This document shows, piece by piece, positions 48,201 to 53,560 of a stretch of 64,000 bases of DNA. Position 1 is the stretch's first letter, and every line of letters begins with the position of its first letter. The DNA comes from Adiantum capillus-veneris. Its lineage: Eukaryota; Streptophyta; Polypodiopsida; Polypodiales; Pteridaceae. The notes beneath the pieces were generated by a model. That model did no database searches and was not told where the DNA came from. It saw only the letters and a list, made by a program, of their open reading frames with translations. The stretch lies in contig CM043963.1 in assembly GCA_014529385.2 (NCBI GenBank), positions 71,196,412-71,260,411 of the forward strand, in the 5' to 3' direction. The position numbers and the translations under genes are program-made.

Positions 48201-50160
48201 AGAGGGAGATTGGGAAGGTAAAGATATGAAAATGTACTCTCTCTTTTTTTGTAAAGTAAGGGGGGAGAGTTTAGAGGAGTTTAGATTTTATTTAAGCCTA
48301 CAAAAGCTAGGCAGGCCTCATGATTTCATCACTTGTTATAAATACTTTGATGTCAAGAAGGCATTAGTAATGACATAGCTTCAAATTCAGGTGATCTACA
48401 ATGATATCTCTTGGCTACAAGGATTTCTAACCACTTTATGGTTCTGCAGCTCGAGGTTGTTAGCCTCCAGTCTCTTGTAAAGAAGTCAGAAGTAAATGTA
48501 CAAGCATCAAGCATGAAAGCAGCCAGCCTCGAAGAGGAGTTGGGTGGACTGCGAAACCAAGTTGGAACTCTCCTTTTCCTTGTTCAAAGTCAAATCTCAG
48601 GTTTGGTAGAAGATGGAGTTGTCGAAACGCCACCAGAGGGTGCAGAGTCACCACCAGCAATTGAAGAAATAGTCGTGGAAGAGCCTATCAGCTCAACTGA
48701 AAGTGATTTGCCAGCAATGGTGAGCTCCTTGTTTTTTTTTTGAGCTCTGTGCTAATAAATGAGCCACCTTGACTAAAAATATGCCACATCAGCTAAAAAG
48801 CCAATCAATGGGCTAATCTCGATCAACTTCACACTTTGGTTGAACTGTTTGTTTGAGATTATGTGGTAGGGAATGGCCCTTGGGAGGACCATTCTCCAGG
48901 TCAGACGACTGGCAGAAGCCAGAAGCCTGCTGCAGAATGGCCTATCCGTCACAGTCGTTGGGAGGGCGCCATGACAGCAGAGGTATTTTTTTGGGGAGTG
49001 GAGGGCTGACATATCAGAAGGCGTAATAAATGTCCGGTTGCAGGAGTGGATAACTGGCTGTCGGCTGTGGCTGGTGGCGGGAAAGGCCAACCAGTGACTG
49101 TGACGGTGCATTAATGATTTCAGCTTAAAAAGGAAATCTGTGTTAAAAAAACATGGCACTAATGGATAGTACCACATAACCCTCAGCTCCATCAATAACA
49201 TTGGCACATCATGCATATCATCTACCGCTTCTTGCAACCTCCCAAGAATGTCCTATGAGAGGCCTTAAGTTGGTGTAGAACTAGGGTTTATTGCATGCTT
49301 CCATAGACACATGAGCTCCGGCTCTCCATCTATAACATCGGTTCCATCACATGCGTAAGGTATATACATATTACAACATTCCATGAATGTCATATGAGAG
49401 GCCATTAGTATTTTATATGACTAAGTTATACTGTATGCTCCTCCAAACACGCGCGTTCGCATGCACAACACACACACACACACACACACACCCCACACAC
49501 ACACACAAGTTTCTACATAGCTTCAAAATAAGAAAAAATTGTCACATTCTAATAAAGAAGTCCAATTTCGATAAATCAATTTTTTTTTTGAAAAAATTTC
49601 CTTATGGACCGCTATCTTTATGAGGTGATATGCGTGCATTTCTAGATATTTTTTGTGTCTTAAGTTTTTATGAAGTCTGGTGTGTATGAGGTTCTCAATT
49701 TCCCTACAAATGTGGATCTCAAGCAAGTACTGTTGTTTTCTAGTGTTTTAAGTCTTTACTCTCCTTCAACTAGTTTGCACGAAACGATGGTTGCTTTGAA
49801 CTTTTATTTGATATGGGGGAAACCCACCATTGAAAGATACTTTTATAGTCATGTTGTGTCAAAATACACCTGAGAATTTTGGTTTTCATCTTGGTGACGG
49901 TAATGCAGGTGGACAGGCATGCCGATGACATGCATTCACATGACATCGATGGCGTGGAAGAGGAGCACATAGAGGAGATAAGGAAGAAGTATGTGGCAGC
50001 CCTCATTGATGCCAGAGAGAATCCAAGTGATGAAATGCTATCGCTTGTTGTGGAACTAAGGATGCAGCTCCATGCTCTTGTGATGTGCCCACCGATGATG
50101 ACGATCAGTGCGACGATGGATGAAATGTGCTGGCAGCCCTTGGGGATTGCTATTTGCTGA
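23683..50160 (+). CDS. MPB2C-like microtubule-associated coiled-coil protein (five exons)
   Basis: Host gene assembled from exons 23683-23856, 24199-24285, 47029-47430, 48450-48719 and 49909-50160 (stop TGA). All junctions are GT-AG and phase 0, giving about 394 aa. The N-terminus carries [20 protein letters not shown], then [20 protein letters not shown] long glutamine- and leucine-rich coiled coil spans exons 3-4, followed by an acidic linker (IEEIVVEEP) and the C-terminal helix [14 protein letters not shown]...[10 protein letters not shown]. This order matches my recollection of the plant MPB2C family, which binds cortical microtubules, viral movement proteins and KNOTTED1-type homeodomain proteins. 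The family assignment rests on memory of the motif order, not a search. Intron 2 is 22.7 kb and full of transposons. An additional first-exon copy lies at 6252. Confidence 0.65.
24199..24285 (+). CDS. MPB2C-like gene, exon 2
   Basis: 29 codons, [20 protein letters not shown] and SREAWPFKK, between tttgtagcag| and |GTGTGT. Using the AG three bases earlier (after 24195) would add one Gln. The [10 protein letters not shown] motif is the best family marker. Confidence 0.6.
25022..25510 (-). pseudogene. hAT transposase C-terminal (dimerisation) fragment
   Basis: A minus-strand frame from 25501 reads [20 protein letters not shown], then [20 protein letters not shown] and [14 protein letters not shown], the hallmark hAT C-terminal dimerisation domain (...A..VLS...SS...ER.WS.....H...RNRL....L..LVYV..NL). 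After a frame change near 25215 it ends in an acidic tail ([19 protein letters not shown]) with a stop at about 25022. The catalytic N-terminal parts are absent. Terminal inverted repeats were not identified. Confidence 0.7.
26167..26244 (+). repeat. 31-bp tandem repeat, about 2.5 copies
   Basis: ggctgatttgtgttatgc...cacttttag occurs at 26167-26197, 26198-26228 and partly from 26229, with two to three differences between copies. Confidence 0.75.
26340..26965 (+). pseudogene. BED-type zinc finger / hAT-like transposase N-terminal fragment
   Basis: A plus-strand frame near 26400-26580 reads WTCK, then after a one-base shift [18 protein letters not shown] and [18 protein letters not shown]. The arrangement W-x-C-x2-C...H-x3-H...C is that of BED fingers at the start of many plant hAT transposases. 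Near 26795 a frame reads [13 protein letters not shown], similar to the ARFF motif that follows the finger in those proteins. Frameshifted and incomplete, and in the opposite orientation to the C-terminal fragment at 25022-25510. Confidence 0.5.
27180..27261 (+). repeat. (GA)n microsatellite abutting the LINE 3' end
   Basis: About 80 bp of perfect AG repeat. On the minus strand the LINE ends ggcatttcat and passes directly into (CT)n. Confidence 0.95.
27262..29777 (-). pseudogene. LINE ORF2 reverse transcriptase and 3' region (3' part of split LINE)
   Basis: Minus-strand non-LTR reverse transcriptase with frameshifts. In order it reads [20 protein letters not shown] and [26 protein letters not shown] and [18 protein letters not shown] (first catalytic Asp); [29 protein letters not shown] near 28880 (YADD box intact); [10 protein letters not shown]; and AYTYLGVVF. 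From about 28440 to 27262 only degenerate coding and 3' UTR sequence remain, ending against the GA tract. The upstream portion continues at 36439-36187 and 45028-46740, across two LTR-element insertions. The enzyme copies LINE RNA at a nicked target; this copy is dead. Confidence 0.8.
29778..30320 (-). repeat. 3' LTR of element A
   Basis: 543 bp. Carries the block ggcgccccttccggtatttc, CT runs, and several ttagggttt words near its right end. It is longer than the partner LTR, which lacks about 50-80 bp of this TTAGGG/poly-A region. Confidence 0.9.
30599..30820 (+). other. Antisense open frame in the 3' region of element A
   Basis: 73 codons on the strand opposite to gag-pol, between the chromodomain and the 3' LTR ([20 protein letters not shown]...). 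The same frame is open at 39318-39539 in element C with about ten substitutions and no indels. No domain is recognised. It may be chance conservation between close copies. Confidence 0.3.
30896..31348 (-). CDS. Element A integrase C-terminus (GPY/F) and chromodomain
   Basis: A 150-codon open frame. Residues 1-60 hold the integrase C-terminal module with [21 protein letters not shown] linker rich in acidic residues follows, then a chromodomain ([40 protein letters not shown]). Chromodomains of such elements bind modified histone tails and steer integration to heterochromatin. The frame is separated from the integrase core by frameshifts, so it is part of a broken polyprotein. Confidence 0.8.
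   Translation of the reverse strand: MELKEDDWVLLRFEKARLRKKKGKERLFPKLSMRYYGPFQISDKINDVSFPLKLPDTWRIHNALRVSLLKPVKGDVPDDGEPNEQPEVEENEEILVHEQILAHNDTKKGKVRRRFLVKFKNFPAFDAKWMEEEDLADTPQIVKLYLDVFV
31349..32481 (-). pseudogene. Element A integrase zinc finger and core
   Basis: Minus-strand frames hold the end of RNase H ([12 protein letters not shown]), the HHCC finger ([18 protein letters not shown], then CAVCQKV), and the core with [15 protein letters not shown] (second catalytic Asp) and [16 protein letters not shown] (catalytic Glu). The region before the second Asp is frameshifted. A 49-bp tandem duplication (31668-31716 and 31717-31765), absent from element C, adds a further frameshift. Confidence 0.75.
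31668..31765 (+). repeat. 49-bp tandem duplication in the integrase region of A
   Basis: Two copies of gtctgcaaKtggaacgatg...tgttct with one difference; element C has a single copy at the equivalent place (about 40390-40438). Confidence 0.9.
32482..33590 (-). CDS. Element A reverse transcriptase and RNase H start
   Basis: The 274-codon RT frame (33590-32766) has [35 protein letters not shown] (first Asp), [30 protein letters not shown] (the two catalytic Asp residues; FFDD rather than the usual F/YxDD, also in C), [17 protein letters not shown] and [18 protein letters not shown]. After a shift, 32829-32482 reads [20 protein letters not shown] and [12 protein letters not shown], the start of RNase H. 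It synthesises cDNA in the particle; this copy is broken at the RT-RNase H join. Confidence 0.85.
33591..34095 (-). pseudogene. Element A protease region, decayed
   Basis: Minus-strand frames contain [14 protein letters not shown], the block [20 protein letters not shown] and [20 protein letters not shown], as in gypsy proteases, but the catalytic DSG is not readable and several stops occur. Confidence 0.6.
34096..35625 (-). pseudogene. Element A Gag
   Basis: Starts at ATG 35625-35623 ([20 protein letters not shown]). A frameshift precedes [20 protein letters not shown]. The 375-codon frame 35223-34096 then covers a poly-serine/acidic tract followed by a basic cluster ([13 protein letters not shown]), the Gag core ([59 protein letters not shown]) and the CCHC knuckle [14 protein letters not shown]. 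The serine/basic module is unusual for plant gypsy Gag and could be a phosphorylated nuclear-targeting segment. Confidence 0.8.
35681..35695 (-). promoter_or_regulatory. Primer binding site of element A
   Basis: Minus strand GTGGTATCAGAGCAC starts immediately after the LTR end (CTGTTACA). Confidence 0.85.
35696..36186 (-). repeat. 5' LTR of element A
   Basis: 491 bp. In element sense it ends with the hairpin ACTTGGA-GTG-TCCAAGT eight bases before the LTR end. A TATA-like ttaatataaaaag lies next to the shared agaaataccgaaaggggcgcca block. Confidence 0.85.
36187..36439 (-). pseudogene. LINE ORF2 middle segment (between elements A and B)
   Basis: A minus-strand frame reads [20 protein letters not shown] and [20 protein letters not shown], the linker between endonuclease and RT common in LINEs (W-[FY]-D-x-E-C). 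It lies between the right target duplication of A and the left one of B, and connects the parts at 45028 and 29777. Confidence 0.75.
36440..36982 (+). repeat. 5' LTR of element B
   Basis: 543 bp, TGTCAC...TGTTACA. Contains ttaatataaaaagaaataccgaaaggggcgcca in part (36837-36869) and ends in ACTTGGG-GTG-CCCAAGT plus TTGTTACA. Confidence 0.9.
36983..37247 (+). pseudogene. Element B primer site and truncated Gag N-terminus
   Basis: The primer site (GTGGTATCAG, 36983-36992) is fused directly to sequence matching about codon 7 of the D Gag. The leader and start codon are missing. The frame reads [34 protein letters not shown] and [20 protein letters not shown], then meets the S-like block at 37248. 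An open frame can be entered only from inside the LTR, so production of a real Gag is doubtful. Confidence 0.75.
37248..37777 (+). mobile_element. S-like block captured in element B
   Basis: Matches the first roughly 530 bp of insert S (minus strand 8587 downwards): tgtcagtgaacatccaaccc against TGTCACGTGACACATCCAACC, then gacaagcta(c/t)agcatgacca and the TATA-like ttgtataaatagaaacc near 37558-37574. The right part of S is missing; beyond about 37780 the sequence matches the 3' end of A (gtgatgtc..., taacagttagtgtct). Confidence 0.7.
37943..38475 (+). repeat. 3' LTR of element B, left part
   Basis: Begins TGTCACAAACTGG after the polypurine tract; includes an extra duplicated ggggctctgctttt near 38216-38245. 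Element C was inserted after GTCGC at 38471-38475. The remaining LTR end is at 44991-45027. Confidence 0.85.
38476..39009 (-). repeat. 3' LTR of element C
   Basis: 534 bp; lacks about 34 bp after tatttctttttgta compared with the right LTR (44571 onward). Has a poly-A run (about 38873-38894) and several ttagggttt words. Confidence 0.9.
39318..39539 (+). other. Antisense open frame in the 3' region of element C
   Basis: 73 codons, the counterpart of 30599-30820 in element A, colinear and without indels. No domain recognised. Confidence 0.3.
39640..40181 (-). pseudogene. Element C integrase C-terminus and chromodomain
   Basis: Contains [29 protein letters not shown] (GPY/F module; the G of GPF is E here), [18 protein letters not shown], then a stop and, in another frame, an in-frame UAG in place of the chromodomain Trp (AK*MEEEDL). 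Confidence 0.75.
40185..41162 (-). pseudogene. Element C RNase H end and integrase core
   Basis: The frame 41120-40698 reads [32 protein letters not shown], then the HHCC finger ([18 protein letters not shown]). Further down, 40466-40185 holds [20 protein letters not shown] and [12 protein letters not shown]. Stops separate the pieces. Confidence 0.75.
41163..42271 (-). CDS. Element C reverse transcriptase and RNase H start
   Basis: The 274-codon RT frame (42271-41447) is colinear with that of A, with the same [10 protein letters not shown] catalytic box, [15 protein letters not shown] and [15 protein letters not shown]. 41510-41163 reads the RNase H start [15 protein letters not shown]. The overlap of the two frames marks one frameshift, identical in position to that in A. 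Confidence 0.85.
42272..42776 (-). pseudogene. Element C protease region, decayed
   Basis: Colinear with 33591-34095 of element A; only the [15 protein letters not shown] block is easily read. Confidence 0.55.
42777..44343 (-). pseudogene. Element C Gag
   Basis: Starts at ATG 44343-44341 ([20 protein letters not shown]). A UAG replaces the Gln after PPWPT. The frames then cover [20 protein letters not shown], the serine/acidic tract and basic cluster ([15 protein letters not shown]), the core ([20 protein letters not shown]) and the knuckle [14 protein letters not shown], with at least three frame changes. Confidence 0.8.
44415..44985 (-). repeat. 5' LTR of element C
   Basis: 571 bp; carries the complete ttaatcaatcatcaaagtac segment missing from the partner LTR, and a poly-A run at about 44844-44866. 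Confidence 0.9.
44991..45027 (+). repeat. 3' LTR of element B, right end
   Basis: agtagaatcttgac...tttgttaca completes the LTR interrupted at 38475; it matches 36945-36982 of the 5' LTR. Confidence 0.85.
45028..45900 (-). pseudogene. LINE ORF2 apurinic-type endonuclease (5' part of split LINE)
   Basis: Minus-strand frames read [57 protein letters not shown], then [10 protein letters not shown] (the GDFNARTG box with GD changed), and [38 protein letters not shown] and [13 protein letters not shown] (catalytic D-H pair). This is the endonuclease/exonuclease/phosphatase fold that nicks target DNA. After FNTARLA the reading continues, frameshifted, to the insertion site of B at 45028. Confidence 0.8.
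45901..46740 (-). pseudogene. LINE ORF1-like region
   Basis: Minus-strand frames hold an RRM-like stretch ([27 protein letters not shown]), then [20 protein letters not shown], the usual C-terminal block of plant LINE ORF1. Further upstream (46610-46430) is a charged coiled-coil-like segment ([34 protein letters not shown]). ORF1 proteins bind LINE RNA. Several stops are present. The 5' end of the LINE, near 46740, is approximate and no target duplication was identified. Confidence 0.6.
47029..47430 (+). CDS. MPB2C-like gene, exon 3 (coiled coil)
   Basis: 134 codons between cattgcag| and GACAG|GTAAAA, phase 0. A Lys/Arg-rich start is followed by [20 protein letters not shown] and [20 protein letters not shown], clear heptad coiled coil. 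An acceptor nine bases later (ttgcag|CCAGTG) would drop three codons. Confidence 0.7.
47431..48449 (+). other. Intron 3
   Basis: About 1.0 kb, GTAAAA...TTCTGCAG. Nothing else recognised. Confidence 0.6.
48450..48719 (+). CDS. MPB2C-like gene, exon 4
   Basis: 90 codons, phase 0. Continues the coiled coil ([40 protein letters not shown]), then an acidic, proline-rich linker ([20 protein letters not shown]). Donor GCAATG|GTGAGC. Confidence 0.7.
48720..49908 (+). other. Intron 4 with a (CA)n tract
   Basis: About 1.2 kb, GTGAGC...TAATGCAG; a (CA)n tract interrupted by CCCC lies at about 49468-49507. Confidence 0.6.
49909..50160 (+). CDS. MPB2C-like gene, exon 5 and stop
   Basis: 83 codons plus TGA. 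Acidic start ([13 protein letters not shown]), the conserved C-terminal helix block [20 protein letters not shown] and [10 protein letters not shown], then a tail rich in Met and Cys that differs from what I recall of the family. Confidence 0.7.
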   Translation: MDRHADDMHSHDIDGVEEEHIEEIRKKYVAALIDARENPSDEMLSLVVELRMQLHALVMCPPMMTISATMDEMCWQPLGIAIC

Positions 50161-50452
50161 TAAATACTGTACACAATGTCCATATGAGTCCTCAGAATGC
50201 AGATAGCAGCTGATATATTGATAAGTTATGGAGGGAAATATGTCGTGTCTTACTCTGTGCGTCAAGTGAGCCAAAATTGTCACAATGAGAAGATCATGTC
50301 AGCATATATTTGCCCCTGATGGATGGAGCCAAGATGTGGGTGTCCGATGATGCACACCTTGGTGTGTGTCCAATGGGTTTCAATACCTGCACAAAATCCT
50401 CTTCCATGTAGTGGGCCTTAATGTATACATACTGACGCCAAGAAATAATGAC

Positions 50453-50458
50453 AATAAA
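50453..50458 (+). terminator. Candidate polyadenylation signal AATAAA
   Basis: Lies 293 bp after the stop codon, a usual 3' UTR length for plants. Candidate by position only. Confidence 0.35.
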
Positions 50459-51475
50459 CGACATTCTTATGTCCATGTGCTAAAAACAAACTATTCTTAA
50501 CCACAAAATGACTTTGACTTTCTCCTGGTCTTTTCTTATCAAGCAACCAGCTCTACGAATGGGTGTGAAAAGTTCCCGCCGTTAGGTGGTCATCACTCGT
50601 GCATTTGTTTAAAACTCACCTAAAACTAGTTTTGGTATAATCTTGCACAGTATTCAATGGTTTCGTTATGATGATGCCATTCTGCAGGAAGAAAAAAGCA
50701 AACCTCAAAGTGCATTATATCACCAAAATAAGCATTTCAAAACCAAGCTTTACTACAGGTGCCAAGCATTCTAATAAATTCTGAGGGTTGGAAAATTTTG
50801 AGAGTTTTCTCTGCTATAAGCCCAGCGTCCATGTCTAGTTGCGACTATCGGGTCAAATTTTGAACCCTAAACAAATTGATGGTGATATATGGAAGGTGTG
50901 GGTTTGCCAAAACAAGCATTATGAATGTCTTCAATTCTCTGTCTCTCTGATATCTATGAAGTCAAAAACTTCAAGTCATTGATTCTCACAATCATACAAG
51001 ATGAAGTTTCCATTGCAATGAAAATGTCTTCATGCACTCCAAATGGCCAAACATGCACAATACTGTTTTTATATGATTTTCACCATTGTCTGGCTTATTA
51101 AAAGAACTTACAGGCATTCAACATTAACAAAGCTGAAAAATTGTAAAGGAGTATACAAAGAGAGAAATATTTGAAAGCTTCTTTCAAATTTGGTTTTTGT
51201 AGCTACAAATAAGGTGATCTTTTGTAAGTTTTGAAGAATGCCACTAAGTATGAGTATAATGCTATCTTTCACAGTGCCACTAAATATGAGTGTGAGGCTA
51301 TGGCGTGATATGAGTCTAGCAATAAAAATTCAACAAAGGTCTTTGCATGTGTTCACCCACAACACTCTCACATGGCCATGAGGGGAGGGGATCAATTGTT
51401 GAGAGTGTGAGTGCCGTCCAATGCACTTTTGTAGATTCAAATGAGCCTTGTAACTTTCGGAAAAATTGTAAAATT
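50459..51475. other. No gene recognised
   Basis: No coding domain or paired repeat noted. Confidence 0.35.
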
Positions 51476-51640
51476 CCCCCCCCCCCCCCCCCCCCCAAAA
51501 GAAAAAAACATCACTGCCACCACCATCCCACCGCCCCTTTAAAGACCTTCACCCCTAAAGATCTTGAACTTGGGATGTCAGCCTGGTGCCCTAACCACTT
51601 CACCCATGAGTGCTCTTTGAAATATATGGGAGTCATGATC
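51476..51640 (-). mobile_element. tRNA-derived SINE with a poly-G/C tract
   Basis: The minus strand carries an A-box-like gggtgaagtggttagggc (plus 51588-51605) and, about 17 bases further, a B-box-like aagttcaagatc (plus 51560-51571), the split pol III promoter of tRNA genes. The intervening words caccaggctgacatccc also follow tRNA-derived SINE style. Downstream are T-rich (ttttttctttt) and a run of 21 G (plus C 51476-51496). Both ends are approximate. Confidence 0.5.
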
Positions 51641-51699
51641 TTGTAAGTGCGGACCGATGTGAATTTGGAAATATTGGCGGCATTTTGTAAATTCTATTG

Positions 51700-51844
51700 A
51701 AGTAAAGGCGGCATGTGTCTTGCCCCAGGATGGACGTCCAGTGTCCGTCGTCCACTGACCTCACTAACCCGCTCAGTTATTCTTTATATAAATAGAGAAT
51801 AAGGAGTGGGTGCTGCTTTAAGCCACTCTGTTCCACTCCACACT

Positions 51845-51902
<58 letters not shown>

Positions 51903-52156
51903 CTCTCCACGCACCACATTCGCACATTTTTTTAATTGGTATCAGAGCGCATGGCGATGACGAAGAGTATGGCAGTGTCAAGAGCTCCGAGGTGGTAGCT
52001 TGCTTGTTCTCGATATGGTGGAGAGATCAAGAAAGGTTAGAAGCTTTGTGAGAACGCAATGGGAGCATGTGAGCTCAAAAGAGAGTGATCCATGCTCTTG
52101 TGGAAGCTCAGAAGACAATGTAGATAATAATGTGTATGTGCAGGTGCTGTCATAAA
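51700..52156 (+). mobile_element. LTR end, primer site and leader remnant of another LTR element
   Basis: A TATA-like tttatataaatag (51783-51795), a 54-bp (CT)n tract (51846-51899), then ttggtatcagagcgc (51937-51951), an iMet primer site, and ATGGCGATGACGAAG. No Gag domain is recognised in the 200 bp before copia element G interrupts it at 52157. Confidence 0.45.
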
Positions 52157-52871
52157 TGTTAAGTATGGAGCCTGATTTACCCTTGTAATTTTCTGTGGTG
52201 AAAGCGCACATTTGTAAGGCCTCCATTATGAGGAGAAGCCATCGTGCGTGAAGGAAAATCACTCATCGGAAACCAAAATTTTCACGGACAAGAATCAGGG
52301 GGAACTTTTTTTTTCCGCCGGAATATTCCTTTTCGTCGGATATTATGACCGGACGGCGGCTGGAAAGTGGTCGGAAAACAACCGGTCGGTTGGCCGTTGG
52401 TCGGAAGTCAATGGCCGGTGGCCGGTGGCCGAATTCAAAAGCGGACTTGTCTTCTCAAGGGCGGCCACACATGGGCGGATTGGAGGGTCCGATTTGGACT
52501 TATTCGCATAAGGGCGGCTACACATGGCTGTCTCTCATAAGAGAGGGCAGCTCTTTTGGCCTATAAAAGGAGGCCATTTCTATACACATTTCATAGTGTG
52601 AAGTTGATGCAACAAGGTGAGTGTGAGGTGGTGAGAGTGAAGCAAGGCGGGAGCTCTATCAAGGGTTTAATCCCTTTGTAAACTACTTCTTCTTTTGAAG
52701 TGCTAAAGCCATTGAGTGGCTGCTTTCCCGTGGACGTAGCCCACATTGGGTGAACCACGTATATCGTGTGTACTCTCTCTCTCTCTCTCTAATCTCTTGT
52801 GTGTGAAATCTATCTCTCTCCATTAAGTAATCTACTCAAAAATCTATTTAGCTATGTCTTATTTCCCAACA
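52157..52871 (+). repeat. 5' LTR of copia G
   Basis: 715 bp; TATA box ctataaaagg at 52561-52570; (CT)n of about 19 bp at 52772-52790; G/C-rich ggccggtggcc words near 52410-52430. Confidence 0.95.
52561..52570 (+). promoter_or_regulatory. TATA box in the copia G LTR
   Basis: ctataaaagg, conserved at about 57310-57319 in the 3' LTR. Confidence 0.7.
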
Positions 52872-52873
52872 AC

Positions 52874-52885
52874 TGGTATCAGAGC
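52874..52885 (+). promoter_or_regulatory. Primer binding site of copia G
   Basis: TGGTATCAGAGC two bases after the LTR end. Confidence 0.9.
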
Positions 52886-52944
52886 AAGGTTTGCTCGTAG
52901 CTAAATTATCTCAAGGAAAGGATTCTTTGAATTGAGTGGGAGTT

Positions 52945-53560
52945 ATGGCGGAGGAAGGGAAGCTCAAGATTGAGAAGTTCAACGGCAAAAACTACCAACA
53001 TTGGAAGATGCAGATTGAAAACTATCTCTACCAGAAGGACCTCTATTTGCCACTAGGCGGTCTTGCGAAGAAGCCCGCAACAATGGCAGATGAAGCATGG
53101 ATTGTCCTTGATCGAAAGGCACTGGGAACAATCCGGTTAAGCTTGGCGTCAACGGTGGCCTTCAATGTTTCGGAGATGAAGACCACGGAGGACTTGATGA
53201 AGTCACTTGACGACTTCTACGAGAAACCATCGGCATCCAATAAGGTATTTCTTATGAAGCGCTTGTTCAATTTAAAGATGGCAGAGAATGGTTCAGTTGC
53301 AAAACACCTAAATGACTTTAACACAAACATAAGTCAACTTCGATCAGTGAAAATCAATTTCGATGACGAAGTACGAGCTCTCCTTATACTATTATCTCTA
53401 CCGGATAGTTGGGACAGCCTTGTGATGGCTGTAAGTAATTCTATCTCTGGCACGAATACTCTTAAGTTTGATGATGTTGTGGGTGTTCTCCTAAGCGAGG
53501 AAATGCGAAGGAGAAGCACAAGAGAATCTTCAAGTGCTGCACTATCAGTGGAAACAAGAG
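52945..53560 (+). CDS. Copia G Gag
   Basis: Starts at ATG 52945 (MAEEGKLKIEKFNGKNYQHW). Continues with ALGTIRLSLASTVAFNV, LKSLDDFYEKPSASNKVFL and LLILLSLPDSWDSLVMAV, the order of the copia Gag (UBN2) domain. Reading slips frame near 53550; in the other frame the protein continues through the knuckle CWNCGKKGHVKKDC (about 53643-53684) into protease. Gag forms the particle and packages RNA. Confidence 0.85.
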
